Shown here in pieces: positions 35,074 through 43,427 of a stretch of 64,000 nucleotides of DNA (its first letter is position 1; each line of letters opens with the position of its first letter). The notes beneath the pieces were generated by a model. The model was not told the DNA's origin. It ran no database searches and saw only the letters and a program-made list of their open reading frames with translations. Both the position numbers and the translations under genes were made by a program. This DNA comes from Nitrospirota bacterium (GTDB lineage: Bacteria > Nitrospirota > Thermodesulfovibrionia > Thermodesulfovibrionales > Magnetobacteriaceae): NCBI GenBank assembly GCA_015233015.1, contig JADFYO010000007.1, positions 1-64,000 on the forward strand, given 5' to 3'.

Positions 35074-37170
35074 ATGGGGAAAAAAAGCATTCTCGTAGTT
35101 GACGACGAAGTAGTGGTGTCTCTCGAGATAAAAAGGCTGCTTCATGGGTGGGGTTATAAGGTTTCAGGCACTGTCGGCTCTGGCGAGGATGCGCTTCAGA
35201 GCATCGAAAAGTTCGTCCCCGACCTCATCCTGATGGATATTAACCTTCGCGGGGCAATCGACGGTATCGAGACCGCAAAGTTGATTAAAGATAAATATAA
35301 GATCCCGATTATTTATCTTACGGCATATATCGATTACAATATCTTAAAACGTGTCGAGAAGACCAACCCCTATGGCTATATACTAAAACCATTCAACGAA
35401 AGCGAACTCTATGCGGTAATAAAAATCGCCCTCTATAACAGTAAGACAGAAAAAGAACTTGAGCTGCAATACCTCATTCAAAGCGTATTAAATACGATTA
35501 TCGGCATATCCCTCGAGCCTGCCGTATCGCTCAATGAGCAGATGGGCATGATTCTGGATAAGATTATCACGCTGCCGTGGTTAAAGCTGGAGTCCAAAGG
35601 CTCTATCTTCCTTGTCGAAGAGACGGAAGAGGTGCTTGAGCTGAAGGTTCATAAGGGTTTCTCCCCCGAGTTGCTCGAGGCATGTCACAAGGTGCCATTT
35701 GGCAAGTGTCTTTGCGGGAAGGCAGCGGTCAGCCGCAAGATTGTCTTTTCGGATTGTATCGATGACCGTCACGATATAAGATTTGAGAAAATGACACAGC
35801 ACGGCCATTTTTGTGTCCCCATCATGCTGACAGGCAAGCTCATTGGGGTATTTAACCTGTATCTCAAGGAAGGGCACAGGAAAAATAAAATGGAAGAGGA
35901 ATTTTTAATCGCGGTCTCCAATACCCTTGCCAGCATCATTGCCAGAAGAAGCGCCGAGGAGGCATTTAAGGAACTAAAGCAGCGCAAGGAGATGATCCTC
36001 AACTCAGCGGGGGAGGGTATCTTCGGCCTCGATAAGAACGGGCTTATCTCTTTTGTAAATCCCGCGGCGGCGAAGATGACCGGATGGGTACCCGAAGAAC
36101 TGATAGGAAAGAGACAGCATGACGTAATTCACCACCCAAATACGGGCGATATAGCCTGTTATATTGACAAGTGCAGCATATATAAGACTTTTTTTGAGGG
36201 AAGGGTCTATCGCGTCGATGGAGAGGAGTTTTGGAGAAAGGACGGCACGAGTTTCCCGGTAGAGTATGTATCTACACCGATTTTTGACGATGAACACCGT
36301 TTGATGGGGACGGTCGTTGTATTTAACGATACATCGCTGAGGAAACAGGCGGAGGAAAAACAGATACAGCTCCTCGATGAACTCAAACGAACGAACGAAA
36401 ATCTGATATTCAGCCAGGAAAAAATAATTCAATCGGAAAAACTGGCAGCCCTGGGGCAGCTCGTCTCTGGCGTTGCCCATGAGATAAACACCCCTATTGG
36501 CAACAGCGTGATGTCGGCCTCACATCTTCTGGAAAGAACCAGAGAGACTAACGAATTATTTAGTCGGGACAAACTGTCGAAGTCCAAACTTGCGGCCTAT
36601 TTATTGTCGGCAACGGAGGACAGCGATATTATCCTGAAAAACCTCCTCAGGTCGTCGGCCATGGTTAAGAGTTTTAAGATGGTCTCAGGCGACCAGACAA
36701 GCCAGCAGCGGCGAAGATTCAGGCTTAAGGAATACCTTGAGGATATTATCGTTAGTTTGAAGCCGACAATCAAGAAAACCCCGCACGAGATCCACATACA
36801 CTGCAGCGAGGACCTCGAGCTGGATAGCTATCCCGGGGCGTTTGCCCAGATAACCACAAATCTTATCATGAATTCGATAACCCATGCCTTCGATAAAGGC
36901 TCTAACGGCAAGATCGATATAAACGTCATCGAAACCCCCAAAAACATAGTCATTAAGTTTAGCGATAACGGCAAAGGTATCCCAGGCGGCACCGTATCCA
37001 GGATATTTGACCCGTTTTTCACGACAAACCGCAAAGAAGGCAACAGCGGTCTGGGACTTAATATTGTCTTTAACATCGTGCAGAAGACCTTAAAGGGCGA
37101 AGTTCATTGTGAGAGTATCGAGGGAGAGGGGACGAGTTTTATTATTACAATACCGGGAGAACTGCCGTAA
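35074..37170 (+). CDS. Receiver-GAF-PAS hybrid histidine kinase
   Basis: 698 residues: an N-terminal receiver (ILVVDDEVVVSLEIKRLL with DD and DINLRGAIDGIET around the phospho-Asp, ~1-120), a GAF domain (~150-300), a PAS domain (MILNSAGEGIFGLDKNG..., ~305-430), and a histidine kinase core with phospho-His in LVSGVAHEINTPIGNS and ATPase boxes IMNSITHAF, KFSDNGKGI and GLGLNIVFNIV. The receiver at the front is typical of sensor-regulated phosphorelays. There is no membrane segment. It starts eight bases after AAGGAG. It is the first of three linked two-component genes; the second begins 15 bases later. Confidence 0.9.
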   Translation: MGKKSILVVDDEVVVSLEIKRLLHGWGYKVSGTVGSGEDALQSIEKFVPDLILMDINLRGAIDGIETAKLIKDKYKIPIIYLTAYIDYNILKRVEKTNPYGYILKPFNESELYAVIKIALYNSKTEKELELQYLIQSVLNTIIGISLEPAVSLNEQMGMILDKIITLPWLKLESKGSIFLVEETEEVLELKVHKGFSPELLEACHKVPFGKCLCGKAAVSRKIVFSDCIDDRHDIRFEKMTQHGHFCVPIMLTGKLIGVFNLYLKEGHRKNKMEEEFLIAVSNTLASIIARRSAEEAFKELKQRKEMILNSAGEGIFGLDKNGLISFVNPAAAKMTGWVPEELIGKRQHDVIHHPNTGDIACYIDKCSIYKTFFEGRVYRVDGEEFWRKDGTSFPVEYVSTPIFDDEHRLMGTVVVFNDTSLRKQAEEKQIQLLDELKRTNENLIFSQEKIIQSEKLAALGQLVSGVAHEINTPIGNSVMSASHLLERTRETNELFSRDKLSKSKLAAYLLSATEDSDIILKNLLRSSAMVKSFKMVSGDQTSQQRRRFRLKEYLEDIIVSLKPTIKKTPHEIHIHCSEDLELDSYPGAFAQITTNLIMNSITHAFDKGSNGKIDINVIETPKNIVIKFSDNGKGIPGGTVSRIFDPFFTTNRKEGNSGLGLNIVFNIVQKTLKGEVHCESIEGEGTSFIITIPGELP

Positions 37171-37185
37171 AATGCTGAGGATGTA

Positions 37186-38484
37186 ATGGAAGAAAGGGAA
37201 GAGAGTTATTCGTTTTACGAAGAGGATGAGCAGCAGCCTGAGGGTCAGACCGGCCTGTGGAAAATACTTATCGTCGATGACGACTTAGAAGTTCACAGGG
37301 CGACAAGGTCATCGCTGGCAGAGTTTAGTTTTCAGGGCAGGGGGCTTCTGCTTCTGTTTGCGGCCTCGGCTGCCGAGGCAAGGAAGCTGCTGACGGAACA
37401 CGGGGACACGGCGATTATCTTGCTCGATGTCGTGATGGAAGACGATTTAGCGGGGTTGAACTTTGCCAAATATGTCAGGGAAGAGCTGAAAAACCGCTTT
37501 GTCAGGATTTTATTAAGGACCGGGCAGCCCGGCATAGCCCCTGAGAAATCGGTTATAGTCAATTACGACATCAACGGTTTTCTGGAAAAAAGCGACCTTA
37601 CGATGCAAAAACTCTATACCGCAATCATCACATGTCTGCGTTCATACAGGGATATAATTGACCTGGAGAGTGCCAATATCGCGCTGAAAACTGAATTCGA
37701 TATGCGCATGGAAGCTGAGAGGAAAATGGCAGAACAGGCGCAGCAGGCGGCTATCGGCCTTGCAATAGCGCAGATAATTCACGGCGCGAAAAATATACTC
37801 AATGCCCTCAAAGGCGGGAAATATATAATCGAATCTGCCCTCAAAGACGACAACCTCGAACTGATAAGAAAGGGTTGGGATGTAACGAAAATCGGCATCT
37901 CACGCATGGAAGATCTCACCTGCGGCCTGCTCGATTTGTCGCGCTTTAACAGGCTTGAAATTAAGTCTCATTCCCTCAACGAGGTTATAAAAGAGATCCT
38001 CGCTTCATGCAGGAATTCTCAGGCTTGTTCTGGAATTGGCGACATCGAAATCGCTGCCGATATGGACAACTCCCTGCCTGAGGCAATGTTCGATTATAAG
38101 GCAATTCACACCGCGTTGATGAATCTTATTTGTAATGCGGTGGATGCATGCAAGGATAAAGAATATAATGAAGGGGAAAGCGGCAGGGTGACGATAAAAA
38201 CGTACCCTGGCGGAGACGGTTACACCTATGTGGAAGTGGAGGACAACGGCTGCGGAATAAAACCTGAAGAGATGGAAAATATTTTCAAACTGTTTTATAC
38301 TACAAAACATTCTAATGGTAACGGCCTTGGGCTGTCCATTACAAAGAAGATTATTGAAGAGCACGGTGGGAGGTTGGATATCGATTCAAAGTTAGGCAGA
38401 GGAACGAAGTTTACAATAGTACTTCATAAAGACCGGCGGCATAATCTAAAATATAACACCCAAAAGGAGAACCACGATGGTTAA
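37186..38484 (+). CDS. Receiver-histidine kinase fusion
   Basis: 432 residues. The receiver (WKILIVDDDLEVHRATR ... ILLDVVMEDDLAGLNFAKY) lies at ~20-150 and a kinase core at ~190-425. The phosphoacceptor region reads IAQIIHGAKNILNALKGG, where the residue after His is Gly, not the usual Glu, a variant found in some unorthodox kinases. ATPase boxes: NLICNAVDACKD, VEDNGCGIKPEEME, GNGLGLSITKKI. It is cytoplasmic. Its 3' end overlaps the following response regulator by eight bases. It probably exchanges phosphate with the upstream kinase's and downstream regulator's domains. Confidence 0.9.
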   Translation: MEEREESYSFYEEDEQQPEGQTGLWKILIVDDDLEVHRATRSSLAEFSFQGRGLLLLFAASAAEARKLLTEHGDTAIILLDVVMEDDLAGLNFAKYVREELKNRFVRILLRTGQPGIAPEKSVIVNYDINGFLEKSDLTMQKLYTAIITCLRSYRDIIDLESANIALKTEFDMRMEAERKMAEQAQQAAIGLAIAQIIHGAKNILNALKGGKYIIESALKDDNLELIRKGWDVTKIGISRMEDLTCGLLDLSRFNRLEIKSHSLNEVIKEILASCRNSQACSGIGDIEIAADMDNSLPEAMFDYKAIHTALMNLICNAVDACKDKEYNEGESGRVTIKTYPGGDGYTYVEVEDNGCGIKPEEMENIFKLFYTTKHSNGNGLGLSITKKIIEEHGGRLDIDSKLGRGTKFTIVLHKDRRHNLKYNTQKENHDG

Positions 38485-39028
38485 AGCCAAACGCGTACTG
38501 GTAGTCGATGACGATGAGGCAGCAAGGCAATTTCTATCAATAACCCTGGGGCAAAAGGGGTATTTTGTCATTACGGCCGAAAACGGAGAGGTTGGAGTTA
38601 AAAAGACAATGGAGGAACACCCCGACATTGTCATTTTGGATATTATGATGCCAAAGAAAAACGGCATAAGCGCCTTGCAGGATATAAGAGGCAATAAGGA
38701 CACAAGGGCAATTCCGGTCATAATACTAAGCTCTGTCATGAGTTTTATAGAACATGCCCGCAAGGAAATAGACAGCAAGGATGTTATAAAGGAAATGGAA
38801 CGTCTGCTGGATAACGTGGACAGCAAGATAGATAAGGTCTTCCTGCGCTTTGCATCTTATCGTAAGATCTTACTGTATGAGAGAGAACAGCTGCTCAAAC
38901 AATTCAAGGACAAAGAGGCAAATATTAAACCATATTTATCCTTACCGGATATGTTTATGGATAAACCGGTGGACCCCGATGAAATAGCAGAGGCGATAAA
39001 GGAACTGTTAGAAGACAAGGCAAAGTAA
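38477..39028 (+). CDS. Response regulator with helical C-terminal extension
   Basis: 183 residues. The receiver (RVLVVDDDEAARQFLS ... DIVILDIMMPKKNGISALQD; ~1-105) is complete and the conserved Lys-Pro-like turn is replaced (DKPVDPDE at the end). The last ~75 residues are charged helix (KEMERLLDNVDSKIDKVF ... ERE) with no DNA-binding domain, so output is by protein contact, not transcription. It overlaps the second kinase gene by eight bases. The three genes form a phosphorelay-like operon whose output is unknown. Confidence 0.85.
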   Translation: MVKAKRVLVVDDDEAARQFLSITLGQKGYFVITAENGEVGVKKTMEEHPDIVILDIMMPKKNGISALQDIRGNKDTRAIPVIILSSVMSFIEHARKEIDSKDVIKEMERLLDNVDSKIDKVFLRFASYRKILLYEREQLLKQFKDKEANIKPYLSLPDMFMDKPVDPDEIAEAIKELLEDKAK

Positions 39029-39328
39029 GGGGTATTTTTTAAACAGGGTATAAACTACACTGAGATAATCACGGCGCTTGTGTGGCATGAGAGCGGCAGA
39101 GGGTTTGTTTCCTGTTCCGGGTTAAGATGCGGAGGCGCGGGTATGCCGGCTCGTGCCGGCTTGTAATACTGGGCTGCTTAGCGCTGTCGTTATACAACGG
39201 CTTATAGGGTGCTGTGAGTAGGCCAGTGCCGGGGATGGGAGGTTTATCCGAAATTGCCGGAATTATCGCGGTGGACAGATGGGCACGGTGGACAGATGGT
39301 GTAGAGATGCCGGACTGGAAATACGTGC
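39029..39328. other. 300-base intergenic stretch with small repeats
   Basis: I see no gene. It contains two copies of CGGTGGACAGATGG (39270 and 39285) and a palindromic GCCGGCTCGTGCCGGC (39143). No obvious terminator for the kinase operon. Confidence 0.35.
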
Positions 39329-39637
39329 TTATTTCTTTTTCAAAAATGGGAGAAATGTATCTTTAACCGTATCGACGATGGATGATGCCTTAGCCATGCT
39401 GTTTTTTGTCTTAGCGACAAGCCGGGTGGTATTTTCGATTACCATAATGGTAGCAGTGTCAACCTGATCGCTGACATTCTCTTCCAATACATTAATGGTG
39501 TCTTTCACCTTGCCATGAAGTCCTCCCAATACCGCTTTCGGCGTTGTAACGAGAGTTATTGCGGCACCCATGAAACTTCCAAGAAAAACTGACGCAAACA
39601 CGATGGCGCCAGAGAGTTTTTGTTTAGGATTTATCAT
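39329..39637 (-). CDS. Small membrane-anchored protein (YtxH-like, coiled coil)
   Basis: 102 residues. An N-terminal membrane helix (LSGAIVFASVFLGSFMGAAI) is followed by a region with regular hydrophobic spacing (VKDTINVLEENVSDQVDT ... KASSIVDTVKDTF), probably a coiled coil in the cytoplasm. YtxH-type proteins have this form, but the similarity is only of layout. No partner gene is adjacent. Function unknown. Confidence 0.6.
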   Translation of the reverse strand: MINPKQKLSGAIVFASVFLGSFMGAAITLVTTPKAVLGGLHGKVKDTINVLEENVSDQVDTATIMVIENTTRLVAKTKNSMAKASSIVDTVKDTFLPFLKKK

Positions 39638-40396
39638 ATTCCTTTATTTCCGGTAATCTCCATAAGTATCCTGCATATCATAGTAATGTGCCCCAGCGGA
39701 CAGATGCCAGAGCAACTGCTGGCTGACGCCCACGCTGGCGCCCACTTTGGCGCCCACGCTGACCTGCCTATTTTGATAATACATAATGGAATCCTGTTTT
39801 GTCAATCTCTAAGTTGTATTTATTATAGATTCATTCATAGGTTGATGGCATGGCGGTGCAGGGATTTGAACCCCGGACCATATGTAATGCGGGTTTTCAG
39901 ACCTTCTAATTTGTAATTTTGTTACCTTTATAACTAAATAGTAACGCCTCTCTTTCTCTCTCCAGTCTATTGATTGTGAACTCAAAACGCGGCAGAGCTC
40001 CTCTACCCCTCGGAGCGCCGCCCCACCCGGCCCGGGCGCCGCGTCAGCAAGCCCGAATCAGTCCCTGCCCTGCCGTCAAATTGCTGACGAATTTCGATGT
40101 CCATCGCCTGATGAGCGCGTGACTATGTCCGCTCATCAGCGCGGCAACGCAAAAAACAGAAAGGCGCCGAGCTAAAAGTGTCCATTTTTTGACTTTTTGT
40201 ACTACAATATTTAGTGCGCGGCCACAATGCCAGGTCAACTCAATCAGAAGTAACCACGACTGTCATACAGCTGTATTACAAAAAAAAGCGAATCTGGAAC
40301 GCCGGTCAAAAAAGACCTCAGTGAAATTATGAAAATAGGGCATTTTCGGTATCCGGTACCCCTAAAATCACATATCAGACATATCAGGAGGAATTT
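39638..40396. other. 760-base intergenic region with a tRNA-like remnant
   Basis: No credible protein gene. At 39725-39765 there is a small GCGCCCAC tandem (GCTGGCGCCCACTTTGGCGC). At 39851 there is a tRNA 3'-end-like sequence. Around 39985-40050 the DNA is very GC-rich (CCGCCCCACCCGGCCCGG), unlike the AT-rich flank. The right end is AT-rich and ends with AGGAGG before the RHH gene. The composition changes sharply, as expected at an element edge. Confidence 0.4.
39851..39883 (-). other. tRNA 3'-end-like remnant, possible attachment-site relic
   Basis: Leftward, the sequence CCGGGGTTCAAATCCCTG is a good T-arm (five pairs and TTCAAAT), followed by CACCGCCA, an acceptor-3' strand plus discriminator base. 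No matching 5' half of a tRNA lies within the preceding 100 bases and no CCA is encoded. So this is a fragment. It has the same orientation as the 3' end of the tRNA-fMet at 43657 and shares GGATTTGAACC. It may be the distal end of an integrated element, but the sequences are not identical. Confidence 0.5.
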
Positions 40397-40654
40397 ATGT
40401 CGAAGCTCTTATCTGTCCGCATCGAGGACTACCAGGACAAGAAACTAGACCTCATGGTCGCCAAATATGGCAAATCAAAAGGCAGTGTCATCAAGGACGC
40501 ACTCAGGCATTACTTCAATACCTGCTCCAAGTCACAAATACCAGAATCCGAAATCACGCCGACCAAAAATCTCAAACTCAAAGACCCTTTCGCTGATCGT
40601 CTGGACGCTCGAACGCCAAACCCTGACTACTGCCGTATCAGCGGCATCTTATAG
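40397..40654 (+). CDS. Ribbon-helix-helix (CopG-like) DNA-binding protein
   Basis: 85 residues. The N-terminal ~45 form a ribbon-helix-helix: a beta-strand SKLLSVRIEDYQDKKLDLMV then helices with VAKYGKSKGSVIKDALRHYF. Such proteins bind DNA as dimers, often as antitoxins or plasmid copy regulators. The tail contains KDPFADRLDARTPNPDYCRI, not seen in a known toxin-antitoxin pair; no toxin gene follows. AGGAGG precedes the start at good spacing. It opens the probable integrative element. Confidence 0.75.
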   Translation: MSKLLSVRIEDYQDKKLDLMVAKYGKSKGSVIKDALRHYFNTCSKSQIPESEITPTKNLKLKDPFADRLDARTPNPDYCRISGIL

Positions 40655-41308
40655 CTGAACCTCCGGGCTTGATCCGCAATCCCTCGACACCTCCCGCCGC
40701 TCCCTGCGGTCGCTGCTGCCGTCTCTGCAATCCCCTCGAGAGAGCCGCTTTGGCATTAGTTTTGAAAGTGAGGATTTTCAAAATCATGCCAAAGCTTATG
40801 TGTGCCGTTATTGATGTGAAAGACTCGCCTTGTTTCGCTACGCGAAATCGCCTTCGGCGAACGTAAAGACGTCCTGATTATGGGAAAGTTTGGGCAGAGC
40901 GTTCGTGCCCGCGCTCCGCGCGGTCACGGTTTTTGCAGGTGTTAGGGACCACCAGCAAAAACGGCATAGGGAAAAAGACAACTACATCTGGGGGCGGCGT
41001 TGGTGCCTTTGACTCGATGTTGGAACGTGCCGGCAAACGAAGCCGTCACGGTTTTTGCTAATGACGATAGCAAAAACTCCGGGTTTATATTTAAAGACCA
41101 AAGACGAAAATTGGTGAAGACAATTTTCATATCATCAATGGTGAGGACATTGATGATACGGTTATCTGAAAAGATCTGGAGAAAGGACGACCGCCCACGG
41201 CATGACGGTCATTTTTGGTGAGGACAAAAATAAATAACATCACCGCGGCCTCTTGAATGTTCCTGGTATAACTAAAACATATTTAATTATATCCTGTATT
41301 ACAGGGGT
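40655..41308. other. 650-base gap, no protein gene, holds the hairpin array
   Basis: Apart from the array at 40750-41238, this stretch has no credible protein gene. Several short open frames overlap the hairpins by chance (for example around 41000-41221), and none has a plausible ribosome site and family motif. Confidence 0.4.
40750..41238. ncRNA. Array of perfect hairpins with a shared GTGAGGA-type loop (candidate structured RNA)
   Basis: Perfect hairpins occur at: 40750-40793 (inner stem TTTTGAAA / TTTCAAAA, loop GTGAGGAT, nested in CTTTGGCAT / ATGCCAAAG); 40929-40961 (GTTTTTGC / GCAAAAAC, loop with TTAGGGAC); 41051-41077 (same stem sequence, loop TAATGACGATA); 41105-41127 (GAAAATTG / CAATTTTC, loop GTGAAGA); 41131-41157 (ATCATCAATG / CATTGATGAT, loop GTGAGGA); 41211-41231 (ATTTTTG / CAAAAAT, loop GTGAGGA). 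Stems differ but loops share TGANGA. Two 14-base copies of GTCACGGTTTTTGC precede the middle pair. Such conservation of loop with varied stem is a sign of a functional RNA or protein-binding array. Hypotheses: a CsrA/Rsm-type sponge (loops hold AGGA), or an RNA partner of the element's replication. Strand is not determined. Confidence 0.5.
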
Positions 41309-41431
41309 TTAGGCGTCAAGAGGTTTACCGCACGTCGGGCAATGAATGCGGGTTGAGCGGCCCGGGTTCGCTATGATAGACGAACAGTATCTGCAGGGAA
41401 CCATATAAGCGCCCTTAGTTCGGAGATACAT
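41309..41431 (-). CDS. 40-residue zinc-ribbon protein
   Basis: A tiny frame, MYLRTKGAYM then VPCRYCSSII, ANPGRSTRIH, CPTCGKPLDA, with two CxxC pairs (CRYC and CPTC) about 25 residues apart, the arrangement of a zinc ribbon. The start has GAGG about eight bases upstream. The same CPTCG motif opens the integrase coded nearby (MHKCPTCGTELL), hinting at a family of such modules in this element. Role unknown, perhaps nucleic-acid binding. Confidence 0.6.
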   Translation of the reverse strand: MYLRTKGAYMVPCRYCSSIIANPGRSTRIHCPTCGKPLDA

Positions 41432-41633
41432 AGTTATGCCTCGTGTGATTGCTCGGTGTCGAATTCGACATAATTAAATTGGAGGTGGCCGGCGAGAAGC
41501 CCGCCGGCCATGTCTGACGAATGTTACATCTTGGATTATGGGTGCTTAATTATACCACGAAAGGGAAACGAGATGTAAACGCCAGGGCACCGCGTCTGGA
41601 TCATCAGAGCAGCTTACCTCTAAATCCTATCCT

Positions 41634-41828
41634 CTATTTCTTATCCGGAAAGCGTCCATTAACATATGACTTCCAGATACACTTGATCTCGTTATCCGAA
41701 TAATATATCGCTATATTCTTTTTCTTGAGCAGTTTACATATCATGTCGATGTCATAATCTCCAATATCTGCCGTTGCTATATACTGGCCTGTCCAAATGC
41801 TGTCAAGCGCCTTCTCAAGTCTGGTCAT
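41634..41828 (-). CDS. Small protein coupled to the integrase
   Basis: 64 residues, charged, no membrane segment (MTRLEKALDSIWTGQYIATA ... YVNGRFPDKK). The ATG overlaps the integrase stop in an ATGA, so translation is coupled. The position and size are those of an excisionase or other accessory recombination protein, but no such motif is recognised. Unknown function. Confidence 0.5.
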   Translation of the reverse strand: MTRLEKALDSIWTGQYIATADIGDYDIDMICKLLKKKNIAIYYSDNEIKCIWKSYVNGRFPDKK

Positions 41829-42721
41829 AGTCTCTCCTTTGATCCCAGGGTATAGTATTTCAGAGTTGTGGCCACATGCTCATGCTGCAGAGCTGCTTGA
41901 AGCTGGCAAAGCCGATCTCGTTCGCAGGCCTCGTTGATTTGCGATGCCTTACTATGCCGGCACGCCTGATATAACGGGATCGATATGCACGCTGCTTTGC
42001 AGGCCCTCTGCCACGCTCGTTGACATCCGCTCCGGCTGAAATCAAACATGTTTGCCTCGGGCAGATAGAGCGTGTGATTAATCTCGATGAAGATTGCCAG
42101 GGCTCTTGATATTTGATACTCGTATGTCCGTCCGGTCTTCGTCGGCCGCAGGTTGTTCGCTTCATCGAGGGCGCGCTCAACGGTGATGATAGTTCCCTCA
42201 ATGTCGCGGCGTTTCAAAGCACGTGCTTCACCAGGACGCATACCGGTTTCAAACAGGATCTGAAAATAGAGACGATACTTATTATCGATCTGATCGAGAA
42301 TCGATAATTGCGATTCTCGGCCTATCCAGCGTTTCGATTGTGCCGTAATCTTGATACGCGGGAACTTTGGCAGCGTGGTAATGACCTCGATGTTGCACAG
42401 ATGATTTAAAAGGGCCTTCAAAGCGTCGAGGATGTGCTTGATAGTTTTGCCCGCTAGGCCGCGCTGAAGCAACGTAGAGTAAAAATCAAAGACAATTCGA
42501 CTTGAGATAGCCCTCACATCCATTTCGCCGAAATTTGGCCTAATATGGTTCTTCAAAAATGATTGCAAATGTCTAATGTGCGAATAGGAACAGCCCGATG
42601 CCTCCTGATGATTAATCCACTGCTCCATTAATTTACATAATGGCTCAAGAGCCTTTACCTCGAAAAGTAATTCAGTTCCGCATGTCGGGCATTTGTGCAT
42701 TGTTATTCTCCTATTGTCCAT
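41825..42721 (-). CDS. Tyrosine recombinase/integrase with N-terminal zinc-ribbon
   Basis: 298 residues. N-terminal CPTCG then a SAM-like core-binding domain (CSYSHIRHLQSFLKNHIRP...DVRAISSRIV). The catalytic domain has the first Arg in FETGMRPGEARALKRRDI, box II with the second Arg in YQACRHSKASQ, and the nucleophile region QHEHVATTLKYYTLG (H/W and Tyr). The position usually occupied by His in HxxR is Tyr (YQACRH). Function in phage-like integration is likely. The gene is part of the putative element at the tRNA-fMet 3' end. A coupled small gene follows it. Confidence 0.85.
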   Translation of the reverse strand: MDNRRITMHKCPTCGTELLFEVKALEPLCKLMEQWINHQEASGCSYSHIRHLQSFLKNHIRPNFGEMDVRAISSRIVFDFYSTLLQRGLAGKTIKHILDALKALLNHLCNIEVITTLPKFPRIKITAQSKRWIGRESQLSILDQIDNKYRLYFQILFETGMRPGEARALKRRDIEGTIITVERALDEANNLRPTKTGRTYEYQISRALAIFIEINHTLYLPEANMFDFSRSGCQRAWQRACKAACISIPLYQACRHSKASQINEACERDRLCQLQAALQHEHVATTLKYYTLGSKERL

Positions 42722-42841
42722 TTAATATCCAATTTATTTTGATTAGATGCAGACGCCCCCAGACGTCACAATCCTCTTGGCATTCCTTACCCCGTTCAAA
42801 GCAATTATTTTTCATACCATGCCGGAGTATTTCTCCTTTCG

Positions 42842-43315
42842 TTAGTCCTTTAGTCGTAATTTTATAAAATTCTTGTCCCTCGCGCGCGCGCGTTTCTTTT
42901 GAATAGTGTATTTCTTTTCTTTTGAGGGTGGCACGGGTGACACCCTTTTTATCCAGTTATTAACATCGGTAAGCGTGTAACTGCAATGGAAGCCATCCGT
43001 CTTCGTTTTGATGATCATATTGCGTTTAATGAGGTCATCGAGAGCGCGTATTACGTTTCTTTTTGATAAGCCGGTAAGTTGTTGGAGCTGGCTTAAGGGG
43101 ATTCTGTCCGTTTCTTTATTGAACCCGGTTGTCTTGCGCATAATTGCCAAGTAGGTGTGCTCGGCTTCAATACGTATCTTGGCCTTTATCAGCTCTTCAA
43201 GGATGTCATTGTAGAATTTCGTATAGGGCCTTTCATTTTCGACCGTAGTTTTTGTTTCTTTTGCACCTTGGCCCTTGCCTTCGGCAATTATGCCTTTATA
43301 ATCTGGTTTAACCAT
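42842..43315 (-). CDS. Phage RepO-like replication initiator
   Basis: The N-terminal half carries the winged-helix domain of phage O-type replication proteins: YTKFYNDILEELIKAKIRIE, AEHTYLAIMRKTTGFNKETD, RIPLSQLQQLTGLSKRNVI, ALDDLIKRNMIIK. It binds origin DNA and recruits a helicase loader in such phages. The C-terminus is basic (KKRARARDKNFIKLRLKD). The start may be GTG at 43378 or ATG at 43315; I take 43315 since a -35/-10-like TTGACA and TATAGT pair lies just before it. No helicase loader is in this element; one is in the prophage module at 58.5 kb. Confidence 0.75.
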   Translation of the reverse strand: MVKPDYKGIIAEGKGQGAKETKTTVENERPYTKFYNDILEELIKAKIRIEAEHTYLAIMRKTTGFNKETDRIPLSQLQQLTGLSKRNVIRALDDLIKRNMIIKTKTDGFHCSYTLTDVNNWIKRVSPVPPSKEKKYTIQKKRARARDKNFIKLRLKD

Positions 43316-43348
43316 GCTGTATGAACTATAATACGCTTGTTTTTTAAA

Positions 43349-43354
43349 TGTCAA
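43349..43354 (-). promoter_or_regulatory. Leftward -35 box of the RepO-like gene
   Basis: On the leftward strand TTGACA is followed 18 bases on by TATAGT (43330-43325), and the next in-frame ATG at 43315 is nearly at the expected transcript start. The message may be leaderless. Together with the rightward promoter at 43372 it forms a divergent control region, as in phage-like immunity regions. Confidence 0.45.
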
Positions 43355-43371
43355 TACTCTGTATGATTTAT

Positions 43372-43400
43372 TTGACACTTTATTTGGAGATGTGTTATCT
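43372..43400 (+). promoter_or_regulatory. Rightward promoter of the XRE regulator
   Basis: TTGACA (43372-43377), a 17-base spacer and TTATCT (43395-43400), good sigma-70 spacing. The regulator's ATG is 28 bases downstream behind AGGAGG. Confidence 0.6.
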
Positions 43401-43427
43401 TAGACCAGACAGTAAAAGGAGGTTTTT

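Noticed and set aside
39620-39916. 98-residue rightward frame ending in RCRDLNPGPYVMRVF
   Set aside because: That tail is the typical translation of tRNA antisense, not a protein.
39845-40015. A complete tRNA gene with an intron at 39.85-40.01 kb
   Set aside because: Only the T-arm and acceptor 3' strand fold; the GC-rich leftward sequence offers a D-arm-like stem (GCTC / GAGC) but no matching acceptor, no anticodon stem and no U8. I keep only the 3' remnant.
40044-40238. A 64-residue leftward frame in the GC-rich region
   Set aside because: No ribosome site, no family motif, and composition like a chance frame.
41000-41221. A 73-residue frame across the hairpin array
   Set aside because: It is generated by the palindromic DNA, begins at an ATG without a ribosome site and matches no motif.
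40750-41238. The hairpin array as a CRISPR or integron attC array
   Set aside because: Spacers and stems differ but there is no fixed direct repeat of CRISPR length, no cas gene, and no R'/R'' core of attC.
40750-41238. Hammerhead or kink-turn RNA based on the TGANGA loop
   Set aside because: The motif is closed by one stem as a hairpin loop; the hammerhead core needs it between different stems and followed by GAAA, and a kink-turn needs two strands.
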